In this document: piece after piece, positions 17,973 through 26,215 of the stretch
Numbering within the stretch: position 1 is the stretch's first letter
How the letters are laid out: each line of letters begins with the position of its first letter
Assembly (NCBI GenBank): GCA_016705695.1
Contig: JADJLA010000002.1
Span: 372,001 to 436,000, forward strand
Length of the DNA: 64,000 bases
Source: Sphingobacteriaceae bacterium
Lineage (GTDB): Bacteria > Bacteroidota > Bacteroidia > B-17B0 > Aurantibacillaceae
Direction: 5' to 3'
Translations under genes and position numbers: made by a program
The notes under the pieces: model-generated
What the model was told of the DNA's origin: nothing
Databases searched by the model: none
What the model saw: only the letters and a program-made list of their open reading frames with translations

Positions 17973-18872
17973 TTATTTGGAACTCAAAAGCTCATTCACA
18001 AGACTCTCTTTCTCTTTGGGAACAAAGAAAAAATCCAATTTTCCCTTTTCCACTTGAAGTGAATTTACTTTTACTAAACCGTTTTGGTTAACAGCATAAA
18101 AAAGGTAATTATTAGCGCTTAAAATAGATTCCATTTGTTTTTCAATGAATCCTTTTATCACTTCGCACATAATGATAGGACGATGATTTGAAAGAACATT
18201 TGTTGCTCCTTCCAGCACAAGATTTTCGGTGCCTTCGGTATCTAATTTTATAAGATCAATTACCTGATCTGCTTTTAAATTATCCTTCACAAAATTATCA
18301 AGTGTATCCGTTTTAACTTTTATTTCAACGCGAGAGATCTTTCCGGTTGCTTCGCTATTCAAGCTATTATCTCCGTACAAAAAATCAGTTTCGTTAGGGA
18401 ATTTTGGATTAATGTTAGTATGAAATGTTGCCTCACCCTTAAAATTTGTAAGCGCTGTTTGGTGAACTTTTATACCATCAAAACCATTGATAGCACAATT
18501 GTTCTTAAAGTATTTAGAAGCGGAAGGCATGGGCTCAAAACCATGCACAACAATTTCAGGATTGAACTTTTTTGCTACACAAGAATAATATCCAATGTTA
18601 GCGCCAATATCTAAAAATAATTTTGCGTTAGGAACTAATTTGGTAAAGATCTTGAACTCGCTGTACTCAAAACCTTTTATTCCTCCCCAAAAAAGCATAT
18701 TAAACACATTGCTTGTGGGATTAGAATGAAACAACATCTTTTTATCTTCGCCTAGATCAACAGTAATAGTACCGTTAATGGCAAAGTGATACTTTTTGGG
18801 GATCATTCCCGCAAAAGGTTTTAATAAAGTACGTGCGAAAAGGTTGATTCCTTTTTTATGGATTAAAGACAT
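17973..18872 (-). CDS. FkbM family methyltransferase
   Basis: 299 residues. The SAM-binding motif is FLDIGANIGYYSCVAKKF (about 90-107), followed by VHGFEPMPSASKYFKNN and IDLIKLDTEGTENLVLEGA, all typical of the FkbM methyltransferase domain. FkbM proteins O-methylate sugars or polyketides; in this context a surface glycan is a plausible target, but no glycan locus adjoins. The ATG overlaps the stop of the upstream TPR gene (TAATG), so it is third in an alaS, TPR, FkbM transcript. Confidence 0.9.
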   Translation of the reverse strand: MSLIHKKGINLFARTLLKPFAGMIPKKYHFAINGTITVDLGEDKKMLFHSNPTSNVFNMLFWGGIKGFEYSEFKIFTKLVPNAKLFLDIGANIGYYSCVAKKFNPEIVVHGFEPMPSASKYFKNNCAINGFDGIKVHQTALTNFKGEATFHTNINPKFPNETDFLYGDNSLNSEATGKISRVEIKVKTDTLDNFVKDNLKADQVIDLIKLDTEGTENLVLEGATNVLSNHRPIIMCEVIKGFIEKQMESILSANNYLFYAVNQNGLVKVNSLQVEKGKLDFFFVPKEKESLVNELLSSK

Positions 18873-19792
18873 TACTTACAACCTAATTTTTCCCATTCAG
18901 CCTGCGATTTAGCATACCCAAGCGTTTTGGCTTTTTTAAGATCTGCACAAGCTCCTGTCATATCCTTTTTATAGCTTTTAGATAAACCACGGAAATGGTA
19001 AGCTTGAGAATCGTTAGGATTCATTTCTAATGCTTTATTAAAATCGGCAATGGCATTGTCATCTTTTGCCTGAGCAAAAAAAGTAGTTCCGCGCCATGTG
19101 TATGCACTAGAGTATGTTGTTTTTAAACCAATGATCATATTAAAATCGGCCATAGCACCATTATAATCCTTTAATGAATACTTACTTAATCCACACTGGT
19201 AATAAAATAAATACTCGTTACTGCTCTTAGCAATAGCCAATGTAAGATCATCAATACATCCTTGATCATCAACCGCCGCATATTTTACGAGGGCTCTGTA
19301 ATAATAACTCCAAGCATAACTTTGATCATATCCAATGGCCATGGTTAGATCTTTTTTAGCCTCCTCGTCTTTTGCCAAGTAATAATTGCAAGCACCACGA
19401 TAACAATACGATTTTCCGTGATCAGATTTGATACTAATGGCAATATTAAAATCGGTAATTGCTTTGTTGTAATCTTTCTTCCAGAAATAGCATAAACCGC
19501 GGTTATAGTACACATCAAACACACCCGGTTTTAATTCAATAGACTTGTTATAATCTAAAATCGCCGCGTCATCTTGCGCTAATGAATATTTCGCCATTCC
19601 ACGATTGTAATATGCATCTGCATTTGTTGGATCTTTCTCAATGCAACGATCGTAATCCATGATCGCACCTTTGTAATCCTTGTTCTCGTATTTTTTAAAT
19701 CCTGAATCATAAAACTCAGTTGCAGTACTTTGTGCATTCGTTACACTCGCTAAAGCGAATAGCATAACTAAAGTGATGGCGATCTTCTTCAT
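18872..19792 (-). CDS. Exported tetratricopeptide repeat protein
   Basis: 306 residues with a signal peptide cleaved near VTNAQS. The mature part is seven to eight consecutive TPR units, with repeated phrases such as YKGAIMDYDRCIEKDPTN, DAAILDYNKSIELKPG, YNKAITDFNIAISIKSD and DNAIADFNKALEMNPND. Two cysteines occur near the end (GACADLKKAK, KLGCK). Likely periplasmic scaffold. It follows alaS by 11 bases and overlaps the FkbM gene. Confidence 0.88.
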   Translation of the reverse strand: MKKIAITLVMLFALASVTNAQSTATEFYDSGFKKYENKDYKGAIMDYDRCIEKDPTNADAYYNRGMAKYSLAQDDAAILDYNKSIELKPGVFDVYYNRGLCYFWKKDYNKAITDFNIAISIKSDHGKSYCYRGACNYYLAKDEEAKKDLTMAIGYDQSYAWSYYYRALVKYAAVDDQGCIDDLTLAIAKSSNEYLFYYQCGLSKYSLKDYNGAMADFNMIIGLKTTYSSAYTWRGTTFFAQAKDDNAIADFNKALEMNPNDSQAYHFRGLSKSYKKDMTGACADLKKAKTLGYAKSQAEWEKLGCK

Positions 19793-19803
19793 TTGTTTTA
19801 TTT

Positions 19804-22464
19804 TTATATTAATGTTTTTGCTTTTTCAATAGCAGCGGCCAACCCCTCCGTCTTACTTCCTCCTGCTTGTGCGTAAAATGCTTGTCCGCCACCACCGCCA
19901 TTTATTTCCTTGGCTAATTCGCGAACAATATTTCCGGCATTCAAATTCTTTTCTTTTACCAAATTATCGCTTACAATTACCGATAAACTAGGCTTTCCGT
20001 TGATCTCAGCTCCTAACACAAGAAAACAATTCTCCACTTCATTCTTTATTTCAAATAAAATGTTCTTTATCTCTTCGGCATGATCAAATACAATTTGCTT
20101 TGCTAAAAAATTAACACCATTCTTGTTTTGTATCTGCGATTTAAGATCATTCTTTATAGCATGAGCCTTTTCTCTTACAAAACCTTGTAATTGTTTTTGA
20201 AGCTCCGCGTTTTCTTCCATCAATCCGCTCACGCTTTTCAACACATCCTTACTTCCTTTAAGTGTATTCTTTAATTCACTAATCAGGTGCAATTGTTCGT
20301 TGATGAAGACCTCACTTTTAACCGACGTGATCGCTTCAATACGTCTAATACCGGCAGCTACAGCGCCTTCAGAAGTTATTTTAAAGAATCCGATCTGCCC
20401 TGTTGCATTTACATGCGTTCCTCCACACAATTCAATTGAATAATGTTTACCAAAAGTTACAACGCGAACTATATCTCCATACTTCTCGCCAAACAAAGCC
20501 ATTGCACCGGTTTTTTTAGCTTCATCAATTGGCATAAGCTTGATCGACTTCTTAATATTCTTTCTGATCCTAGAATTTACAATTTTTTCTATTTGCGCAA
20601 TTTCCTCCTCCGTTACTTTACTAAAGTGCGAAAAGTCGAAACGTAAGTAATCGCTATTTACCAAACTTCCTTTTTGCTCAACATGCGTTCCTAGAACTTT
20701 TCTTAGAGCGGCGTGCATTAAATGTGTAGCACTATGATTATTCGCGATTAGAATTCGCTTTGTTTTATCAATTTTAGCAGTAAACGTTGCCTCCAGTTTT
20801 TCTGGCAAGCGATCGCTAAAATGAATGATCACTCCATTTTCCTTTTTTGTATCAAAGATCGGCATCATCTCATTTACATTCTCTAACACACCGCTATCTC
20901 CAACTTGTCCACCACTTTCCGAATAAAAAGGTGTTTTACTTAAAACGATATTATATAATTCCTTGTTCTTCGCCTTTACTTTTCTAAAACGAACAATTCT
21001 TGCTTCACATTCAAATTCCTCATATCCTACAAACTCAGTTTCCTTTTCACCCTGTAAAGTTTTACCATGTTCGGTGTAGATCCAATCATCTGTATCAATA
21101 GATGTGGCAGCGCGCGAACGATCTTTTTGCTCTTGTAAATGTTTATTGAACGAAACTTCATCAATGCTCAGATCATATGCGCGAGCGATCAACGAGGTAA
21201 GGTCAACAGGGAAACCAAATGTATCATACAATTCAAATACAACTTTTCCATCTATAACCTTTGATTTTGCAGCGTTGGCATCAATACACACTTGATCGAT
21301 TCGTTTTAAACCGTACTCTAGCGTTTTGTAGAAAGAAATTTCTTCTTCCTTCAATACTTTTTCGATCAATAACTTTTGGGTGTTCAATTCAGGAAAAGCT
21401 GCTCCCATTTGATGCGCCAATGTTGGAACCAAACGATGCATAAAAGGATCTTTCATATTGAGCGACTGATAACCGTAACGAATTGCACGACGCAAAATTC
21501 TTCGGATCACATAACCAGCGCCTGTATTACCAGGCAATTGTCCATCGGCAATGCTAAACGAAATGGTGCGAATATGATCGGCAATAACACGAATAGCAAT
21601 ATTGATATCTCTTTGCTTTTTGTGATGCTCCTCATTTTCTGTTTTATATCTCAGTCCTGATAATTCCTCGATCTTATTGATCAAAGGCATGAACACATCG
21701 GTATCGTAATTACTTTGTTTTTTTTGCAATACGCGAACCAACCGTTCAAAACCCATTCCTGTATCCACATGTTGCTTCGGTAATTTCACTAAGGATCCAT
21801 CGGCCTTGCGTTCAAATTCCATGAATACGTTATTCCAAATTTCAATTACTTGGGCATTATCACTGTTCACTAAGGTTGCTCCGTTCACTTTCGCTCTTTC
21901 ATCATCGCTTCTTCCATCGTAATGAATTTCGCTGCAAGGCCCACAAGGACCCATATCACCCATCTCCCAAAAATTATCTTTTTTATTTCCGTTCAAAATA
22001 CGGTCTTCACTCACAAATTGTTTCCAAGTATCATATGCTTCCTGATCAAAAGCTAAACCTTCTTCTTTGCTTCCTTCAAAAACGGTAACGTATAAACGCG
22101 ATTTATCAATTTTGTAAACATCGGTGAGTAATTCCCAAGCCCAACTAATAGCCTCTTTCTTAAAATAATCTCCAAAGCTCCAATTACCCAACATCTCAAA
22201 CATGGTATGATGGTATGTGTCCACACCAACTTCTTCCAGATCGTTATGCTTCCCACTTACGCGCAAACATTTTTGTGTATCTGCTATTCGCGGATATTTC
22301 ACAGGAGAATTCCCTAAAAAAATATCTTTAAAAGGGGCCATACCGCTATTGTTGAACATAAGCGTTGGGTCGCCCTTAACAACCATTGGCGCACTTGGAA
22401 CAATATGATGTCCTTTGCTCTTAAAAAAACTTAAAAATGTATCTCTTACCTTGCTGGCTTCCAT
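19804..22464 (-). CDS. alaS: Alanyl-tRNA synthetase
   Basis: Charges tRNA(Ala) with alanine and clears mischarged Ser/Gly. 886 residues, normal length. Class II catalytic core at the N-terminus (NNSGMAPFKDIFLG, HTMFEMLGNWSFGDYF, then MGFERLVRVLQ). The editing domain has HSATHLMHAALR and CGGTHVNATGQIG, together giving the HxxxH and CxxxH zinc ligands. The C-terminal C-Ala domain carries a Gly-rich GGGGGQAFYAQAGG. The start ATG at 22464 is preceded by TATATTTA (22480-22487 on the minus strand), close to the -7 consensus. Confidence 0.98.
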   Translation of the reverse strand: MEASKVRDTFLSFFKSKGHHIVPSAPMVVKGDPTLMFNNSGMAPFKDIFLGNSPVKYPRIADTQKCLRVSGKHNDLEEVGVDTYHHTMFEMLGNWSFGDYFKKEAISWAWELLTDVYKIDKSRLYVTVFEGSKEEGLAFDQEAYDTWKQFVSEDRILNGNKKDNFWEMGDMGPCGPCSEIHYDGRSDDERAKVNGATLVNSDNAQVIEIWNNVFMEFERKADGSLVKLPKQHVDTGMGFERLVRVLQKKQSNYDTDVFMPLINKIEELSGLRYKTENEEHHKKQRDINIAIRVIADHIRTISFSIADGQLPGNTGAGYVIRRILRRAIRYGYQSLNMKDPFMHRLVPTLAHQMGAAFPELNTQKLLIEKVLKEEEISFYKTLEYGLKRIDQVCIDANAAKSKVIDGKVVFELYDTFGFPVDLTSLIARAYDLSIDEVSFNKHLQEQKDRSRAATSIDTDDWIYTEHGKTLQGEKETEFVGYEEFECEARIVRFRKVKAKNKELYNIVLSKTPFYSESGGQVGDSGVLENVNEMMPIFDTKKENGVIIHFSDRLPEKLEATFTAKIDKTKRILIANNHSATHLMHAALRKVLGTHVEQKGSLVNSDYLRFDFSHFSKVTEEEIAQIEKIVNSRIRKNIKKSIKLMPIDEAKKTGAMALFGEKYGDIVRVVTFGKHYSIELCGGTHVNATGQIGFFKITSEGAVAAGIRRIEAITSVKSEVFINEQLHLISELKNTLKGSKDVLKSVSGLMEENAELQKQLQGFVREKAHAIKNDLKSQIQNKNGVNFLAKQIVFDHAEEIKNILFEIKNEVENCFLVLGAEINGKPSLSVIVSDNLVKEKNLNAGNIVRELAKEINGGGGGQAFYAQAGGSKTEGLAAAIEKAKTLI

Positions 22465-22638
22465 AAAAAAATGATGCCGTAAATATAAGTAAAATGAGGG
22501 TTTTTAGACCGTTTTTTATTCACAGATATTAAAAATAAGCTCATTCTTTGCATTTTGCCCTCACAGGTAATTTTAGTAACTTCAACCAAACACCAGTGGA
22601 AATTAACAACTATTTCCCGCTCCAGCTCTTTGCAGCTT

Positions 22639-22671
22639 TTGGTTTTCACTACGAAATCTACTGTATATTTG
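22639..22671 (+). promoter_or_regulatory. Candidate promoter of the M23 peptidase operon
   Basis: TATATTTG at 22664-22671 is an exact -7 match, 16 bases before the ATG at 22688. A TTG at 22639-22641 lies 22 bases upstream, slightly farther than the usual 19-21. The surrounding 223-base gap also holds the alaS leader on the other strand. Confidence 0.6.
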
Positions 22672-22687
22672 CGGTTAAAACCCTTAA

Positions 22688-23662
22688 ATGAACAAGGTAA
22701 AATACAGGTTCAATACCAAGAGTCTTACTTACGAAAAAGTGAGTGTTACGTTCAAGGAACGTTTTTGGAAAGTGCTGTCGTATTTGGCCACCGGACTTGT
22801 TTTCGCCACATTAACCATACTTGTTTCACGGAAGATCCTACCTTCTCCTTCCGAAAAAAAACAAGATCGCGAAATTGAAGCCTTAAGCTTTCAATACAAT
22901 ATCGTTAACGAAAAATTAAAAGAGATGGAACAGGTATTGCAAGATCTTGAAGAAAGAGATGATAATATTTACCGTTCTATTTTTGAAGCCGAGCCACTTC
23001 CAAAAAGTATGCGCAACGCAGGTTATGGCGGAAGCGATCGTTATTCGCAATTTGATAATTATGATAATGCTGAACTAATGAAACAAACGGCAGAGCGTTT
23101 AGATAAAATTGGAAAACGTTTGTACGTTCAATCACGCTCGTTTGATGAAGTGGTAAAATTGGCAAAAAGCAAAGAACAATTGATCAATTCAATTCCTGCT
23201 ATTATGCCGATCAATAAAAAAGATCTGTCGCATGCTGTAACAAGCGGATTTGGCTGGAGAACACATCCTATTTATAAAACACAAGAATTTCATCCGGGAA
23301 TGGATTTTACAGCTGTGCAAGGAACTCCCATTTATTCTACCGGAGACGGTGTTGTTGAGCGTGCTGATAACATGGCTCAAGGTTACGGAAATCACGTGGT
23401 GATCAATCATGGTTTTGGCTATCAAACATTGTACGGACATATGAGTCGTATTAAATGTAAGGCCGGTGAAAAAGTAAAACGCGGTCAGTTAATTGGCTAT
23501 GTAGGAAGTACGGGTTTAAGTACAGCGCCTCATGTGCATTACGAAGTTATTAAGAACGGAAATAAAACAAATCCTATTAGTTATTATTACAGCGATCTTT
23601 CGCCTCTGCAGTACCAACAATTGGTTGAGAATAGCAAAAATGTTACTCAATCGTTTGATTAG
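22688..23662 (+). CDS. M23 family metallopeptidase (LytM-type), membrane anchored
   Basis: 324 residues. A basic N-terminus is followed by one membrane helix (about 28-48), a coiled coil (about 60-92) and a C-terminal LytM domain. Zinc and catalytic residues are visible: His202 and Asp206 in HPGMD, and His282 and His284 in PHVHYEV. The domain preserves GFGWRTHPIY and NHGFGYQTLYGHMS. With all metal ligands present it is likely an active peptidoglycan endopeptidase facing the periplasm. It heads a four-gene + strand operon (gaps of 27, -14 and 2 bases) and is divergent from alaS. Confidence 0.94.
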   Translation: MNKVKYRFNTKSLTYEKVSVTFKERFWKVLSYLATGLVFATLTILVSRKILPSPSEKKQDREIEALSFQYNIVNEKLKEMEQVLQDLEERDDNIYRSIFEAEPLPKSMRNAGYGGSDRYSQFDNYDNAELMKQTAERLDKIGKRLYVQSRSFDEVVKLAKSKEQLINSIPAIMPINKKDLSHAVTSGFGWRTHPIYKTQEFHPGMDFTAVQGTPIYSTGDGVVERADNMAQGYGNHVVINHGFGYQTLYGHMSRIKCKAGEKVKRGQLIGYVGSTGLSTAPHVHYEVIKNGNKTNPISYYYSDLSPLQYQQLVENSKNVTQSFD

Positions 23663-23689
23663 ATCAAAAAATTACATGGGCGTAACTTT

Positions 23690-25000
23690 ATGAATTCACA
23701 CAAAATTGGTTTTTACACTGCCATTTCGATTGTTATAGCAAATATGATAGGCACAGGAGTGTTCACTAGTCTTGGTTTTCAGGTAATGGGAATTCAAAGT
23801 GGAGGTGCGCTTTTAGCTTTGTGGATAGTTGGTGGAGTTTTAGCATTATGCGGTGCTTTAACTTATGGGGAAATTGGCGCGGCTTATCCTGAAAATGGCG
23901 GAGAATTTTATTACCTCACAAAATTGTATCACCCGGCAGTTGGTTTTTTAAGTGGTTGGGTAAGTGTTACGGTTGGCTTTGCTGCCCCCATTGCCGCTGC
24001 TTCTATGGCCTTAGGGAAATATGTGCATTCTATTTATGCGGATGTAAATGTTATGAGCTTGGCCATTGTTGTTATTGTAGTAATAACTGCCTTGCATTCC
24101 TTCAATCTAAAAACAGGTAGCGTGTTCCAGCGTGTTCTTACTTTAGTAAAAGTAATGGTAATTATTTTGTTTGTGATCTTTGGGATTTCGCATACACCAA
24201 GTTTTGATATCTCTTTTAAATTAGATAATACTGCAGTAAGACAAATATTCTCGACAAGTTTTGCTACATCGCTTATTTATGTGACCTATGCTTATAGCGG
24301 ATGGAATGCGGCGGCGTATTTGTCAGGAGAAATAAAAGACGTGAATAGAACTTTGCCAAGAGCCTTGATATTTGGAACATTGATCGTACTTGTTGTATAC
24401 ACTCTTTTGAATTTCGTATTTCTATATACAACTCCAATCGAATCTTTAAAAGGACAAATTGAAATTGGTTATTTAAGCGCTAACCAAATTTTTGGAACAA
24501 AAATTGGAAAATACATGAGTTTGGCCATTGCTGTTTTGCTTATTTCAACCATAAGCGCCATGATCTTGGCCGGACCAAGAGTTATGCAAAGTATGGGTAA
24601 GGCCATTCCTTCGCTTAACGGACTGGCAAGAACGAACAAGAATGGGGTGCCTTACATCGCTATTGGCTTTCAATCGTTGATCGCTATAGTATTAGTTACC
24701 TTTTCGAGTTTTGAATCGTTGATAAATTATATTGGCTTTACATTAAATCTTTTTACGTTTCTAACTGTTTTTGGTATTTTTATACTCCGTTATAAAAAGC
24801 GTGATGTAGTTCGCCCTTTTAAAACACCACTGTTTCCGCTTCCTCCTATTTTGTTCTTGCTTATTTTAGGATGGATACTAGTGAATGTTTTTATTGAAAA
24901 ACCGATGGAATCATTGTTAGGTTTGCTAACAGTATTGGGAGGTTTGGGATTTTACTACATAACAGTTTATTTAGATAAGAAAAAAAATGAAATTAACTAA
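23690..25000 (+). CDS. APC-family amino acid permease
   Basis: 436 residues and about twelve membrane helices. The first helix carries the APC substrate motif ANMIGTGVFTSLGFQ; helix two has TYGEIGAAYPENGGEFYYLTKLY, and helix six AYSGWNAAAYLSGEIKD, both typical of the LAT/APA branch. An inner-membrane amino acid transporter or exchanger; substrate not predictable. It starts 27 bases after the M23 gene and overlaps the following lipoprotein gene by 14 bases. Confidence 0.92.
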   Translation: MNSHKIGFYTAISIVIANMIGTGVFTSLGFQVMGIQSGGALLALWIVGGVLALCGALTYGEIGAAYPENGGEFYYLTKLYHPAVGFLSGWVSVTVGFAAPIAAASMALGKYVHSIYADVNVMSLAIVVIVVITALHSFNLKTGSVFQRVLTLVKVMVIILFVIFGISHTPSFDISFKLDNTAVRQIFSTSFATSLIYVTYAYSGWNAAAYLSGEIKDVNRTLPRALIFGTLIVLVVYTLLNFVFLYTTPIESLKGQIEIGYLSANQIFGTKIGKYMSLAIAVLLISTISAMILAGPRVMQSMGKAIPSLNGLARTNKNGVPYIAIGFQSLIAIVLVTFSSFESLINYIGFTLNLFTFLTVFGIFILRYKKRDVVRPFKTPLFPLPPILFLLILGWILVNVFIEKPMESLLGLLTVLGGLGFYYITVYLDKKKNEIN

Positions 25001-26213
25001 GATCTACGCCTGCACTTTGTTAACGTTAACCCTGTTTGGTTGCAATAACAATTCAAGCGAAAGCGAACAAAAAGACAAAAAAGACAGCATTGAATATATC
25101 ATTCCGGATGTGGATACTACAAAATTTAAGGATCTGGCAATTGAGAATATCGGAACACTTCCACGGATCAACGATACGCTGAACGATCTTGCGCATTTTA
25201 TTAGTGGAAATACAAATTCAACAAAGTACTTTAAAGGTTTTAGAAAGCATGCTTCCTATACTGATTTCTCGGCGCGATTCTCAAAACGCTGGGTAAATTT
25301 TGATTCTACTAAGTTACTACCCATCAAAAATTTTGTTACTACTGAATTTGTATCTGAAAGTAAGATCAAAAATCTATTTTATCCGTTCTCTGGTCCTGAT
25401 ATTTTATATGCCAACACCATTTTTCCTGAGGCAGACGTTTATACGATGATTGGCTTAGAACCTGTAGGAACATTACCTATTGTGGATGATAAAAAAATTG
25501 TGGCCGACTCCATTCAAAAATATGTGGATAAGATCAACTCATCGCTTAATGCCATTTTAAAATTCAGCTTCTTCAGAACAATAAGCATGAAGGAAGATCT
25601 TCGTAATGATGAAGTGGATGGTACGATCCATTTGCTTTTGTTATTCTTAAATAAAACGGGGCATCAAATTGCAAACGTAAGACCATTTTACGTAGATACT
25701 ACAGGAGCAAAACAATATGTAGAATCAACTACCAGCTTAAGTAAGTCAAGTTATAAGAACAAAAGCATTGAGATAACTGCTATTGATAAAAACAACAAAG
25801 TTAAAACTGTAACTTACACTTCTACTGACCTAAGTGACCCTGCATTAAGGAAGAACAAGGGTTTAATTACTTATATCAATAATTTACATTTTGAAACAAC
25901 CTACCTTAAAGGCGCTTCGTATTTAATGCATCTTTCTGCGTTCTCCAAAATAAGAGAATTGATCTTAGCTAATACAAAGAACATTGTTCAAGACGATAGC
26001 GGAATAGCTTTACATTACATTACTGCTGATAAAAACAAATGGAAATTCACATTTTACGGCGCGTATACAAAGCCCATTAATATGTTTGCCAAACATTATC
26101 AGGCCGACCTGGATTCACTTTACAAAACACAAGGTGCTAAAAAACTTGGCTTTGGCTTAGGTTACAATTACCGCGATAAGAATAGTAGCTTTATGCTCAT
26201 CAAAAAATCATAA
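24987..26213 (+). CDS. Lipoprotein of unknown function
   Basis: 408 residues with a lipoprotein signal (LTLFGCNNNS). The mature part has the phrases FSKRWVNFDS, LFYPFSGPDILYANTIFPEA and TMIGLEPVGTLPIV, which I recall from uncharacterised proteins of several phyla, but I cannot name a family. The second half is beta-rich and contains HLLLLFLNKTGHQIANV and YLMHLSAFSKIRELIL. Its start lies inside the permease gene (14-base overlap), and the serine hydrolase-like gene follows after two bases, so it is firmly within the operon. Probably faces the periplasm or cell surface. Confidence 0.75.
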   Translation: MKLTKIYACTLLTLTLFGCNNNSSESEQKDKKDSIEYIIPDVDTTKFKDLAIENIGTLPRINDTLNDLAHFISGNTNSTKYFKGFRKHASYTDFSARFSKRWVNFDSTKLLPIKNFVTTEFVSESKIKNLFYPFSGPDILYANTIFPEADVYTMIGLEPVGTLPIVDDKKIVADSIQKYVDKINSSLNAILKFSFFRTISMKEDLRNDEVDGTIHLLLLFLNKTGHQIANVRPFYVDTTGAKQYVESTTSLSKSSYKNKSIEITAIDKNNKVKTVTYTSTDLSDPALRKNKGLITYINNLHFETTYLKGASYLMHLSAFSKIRELILANTKNIVQDDSGIALHYITADKNKWKFTFYGAYTKPINMFAKHYQADLDSLYKTQGAKKLGFGLGYNYRDKNSSFMLIKKS

Positions 26214-26215
26214 GC

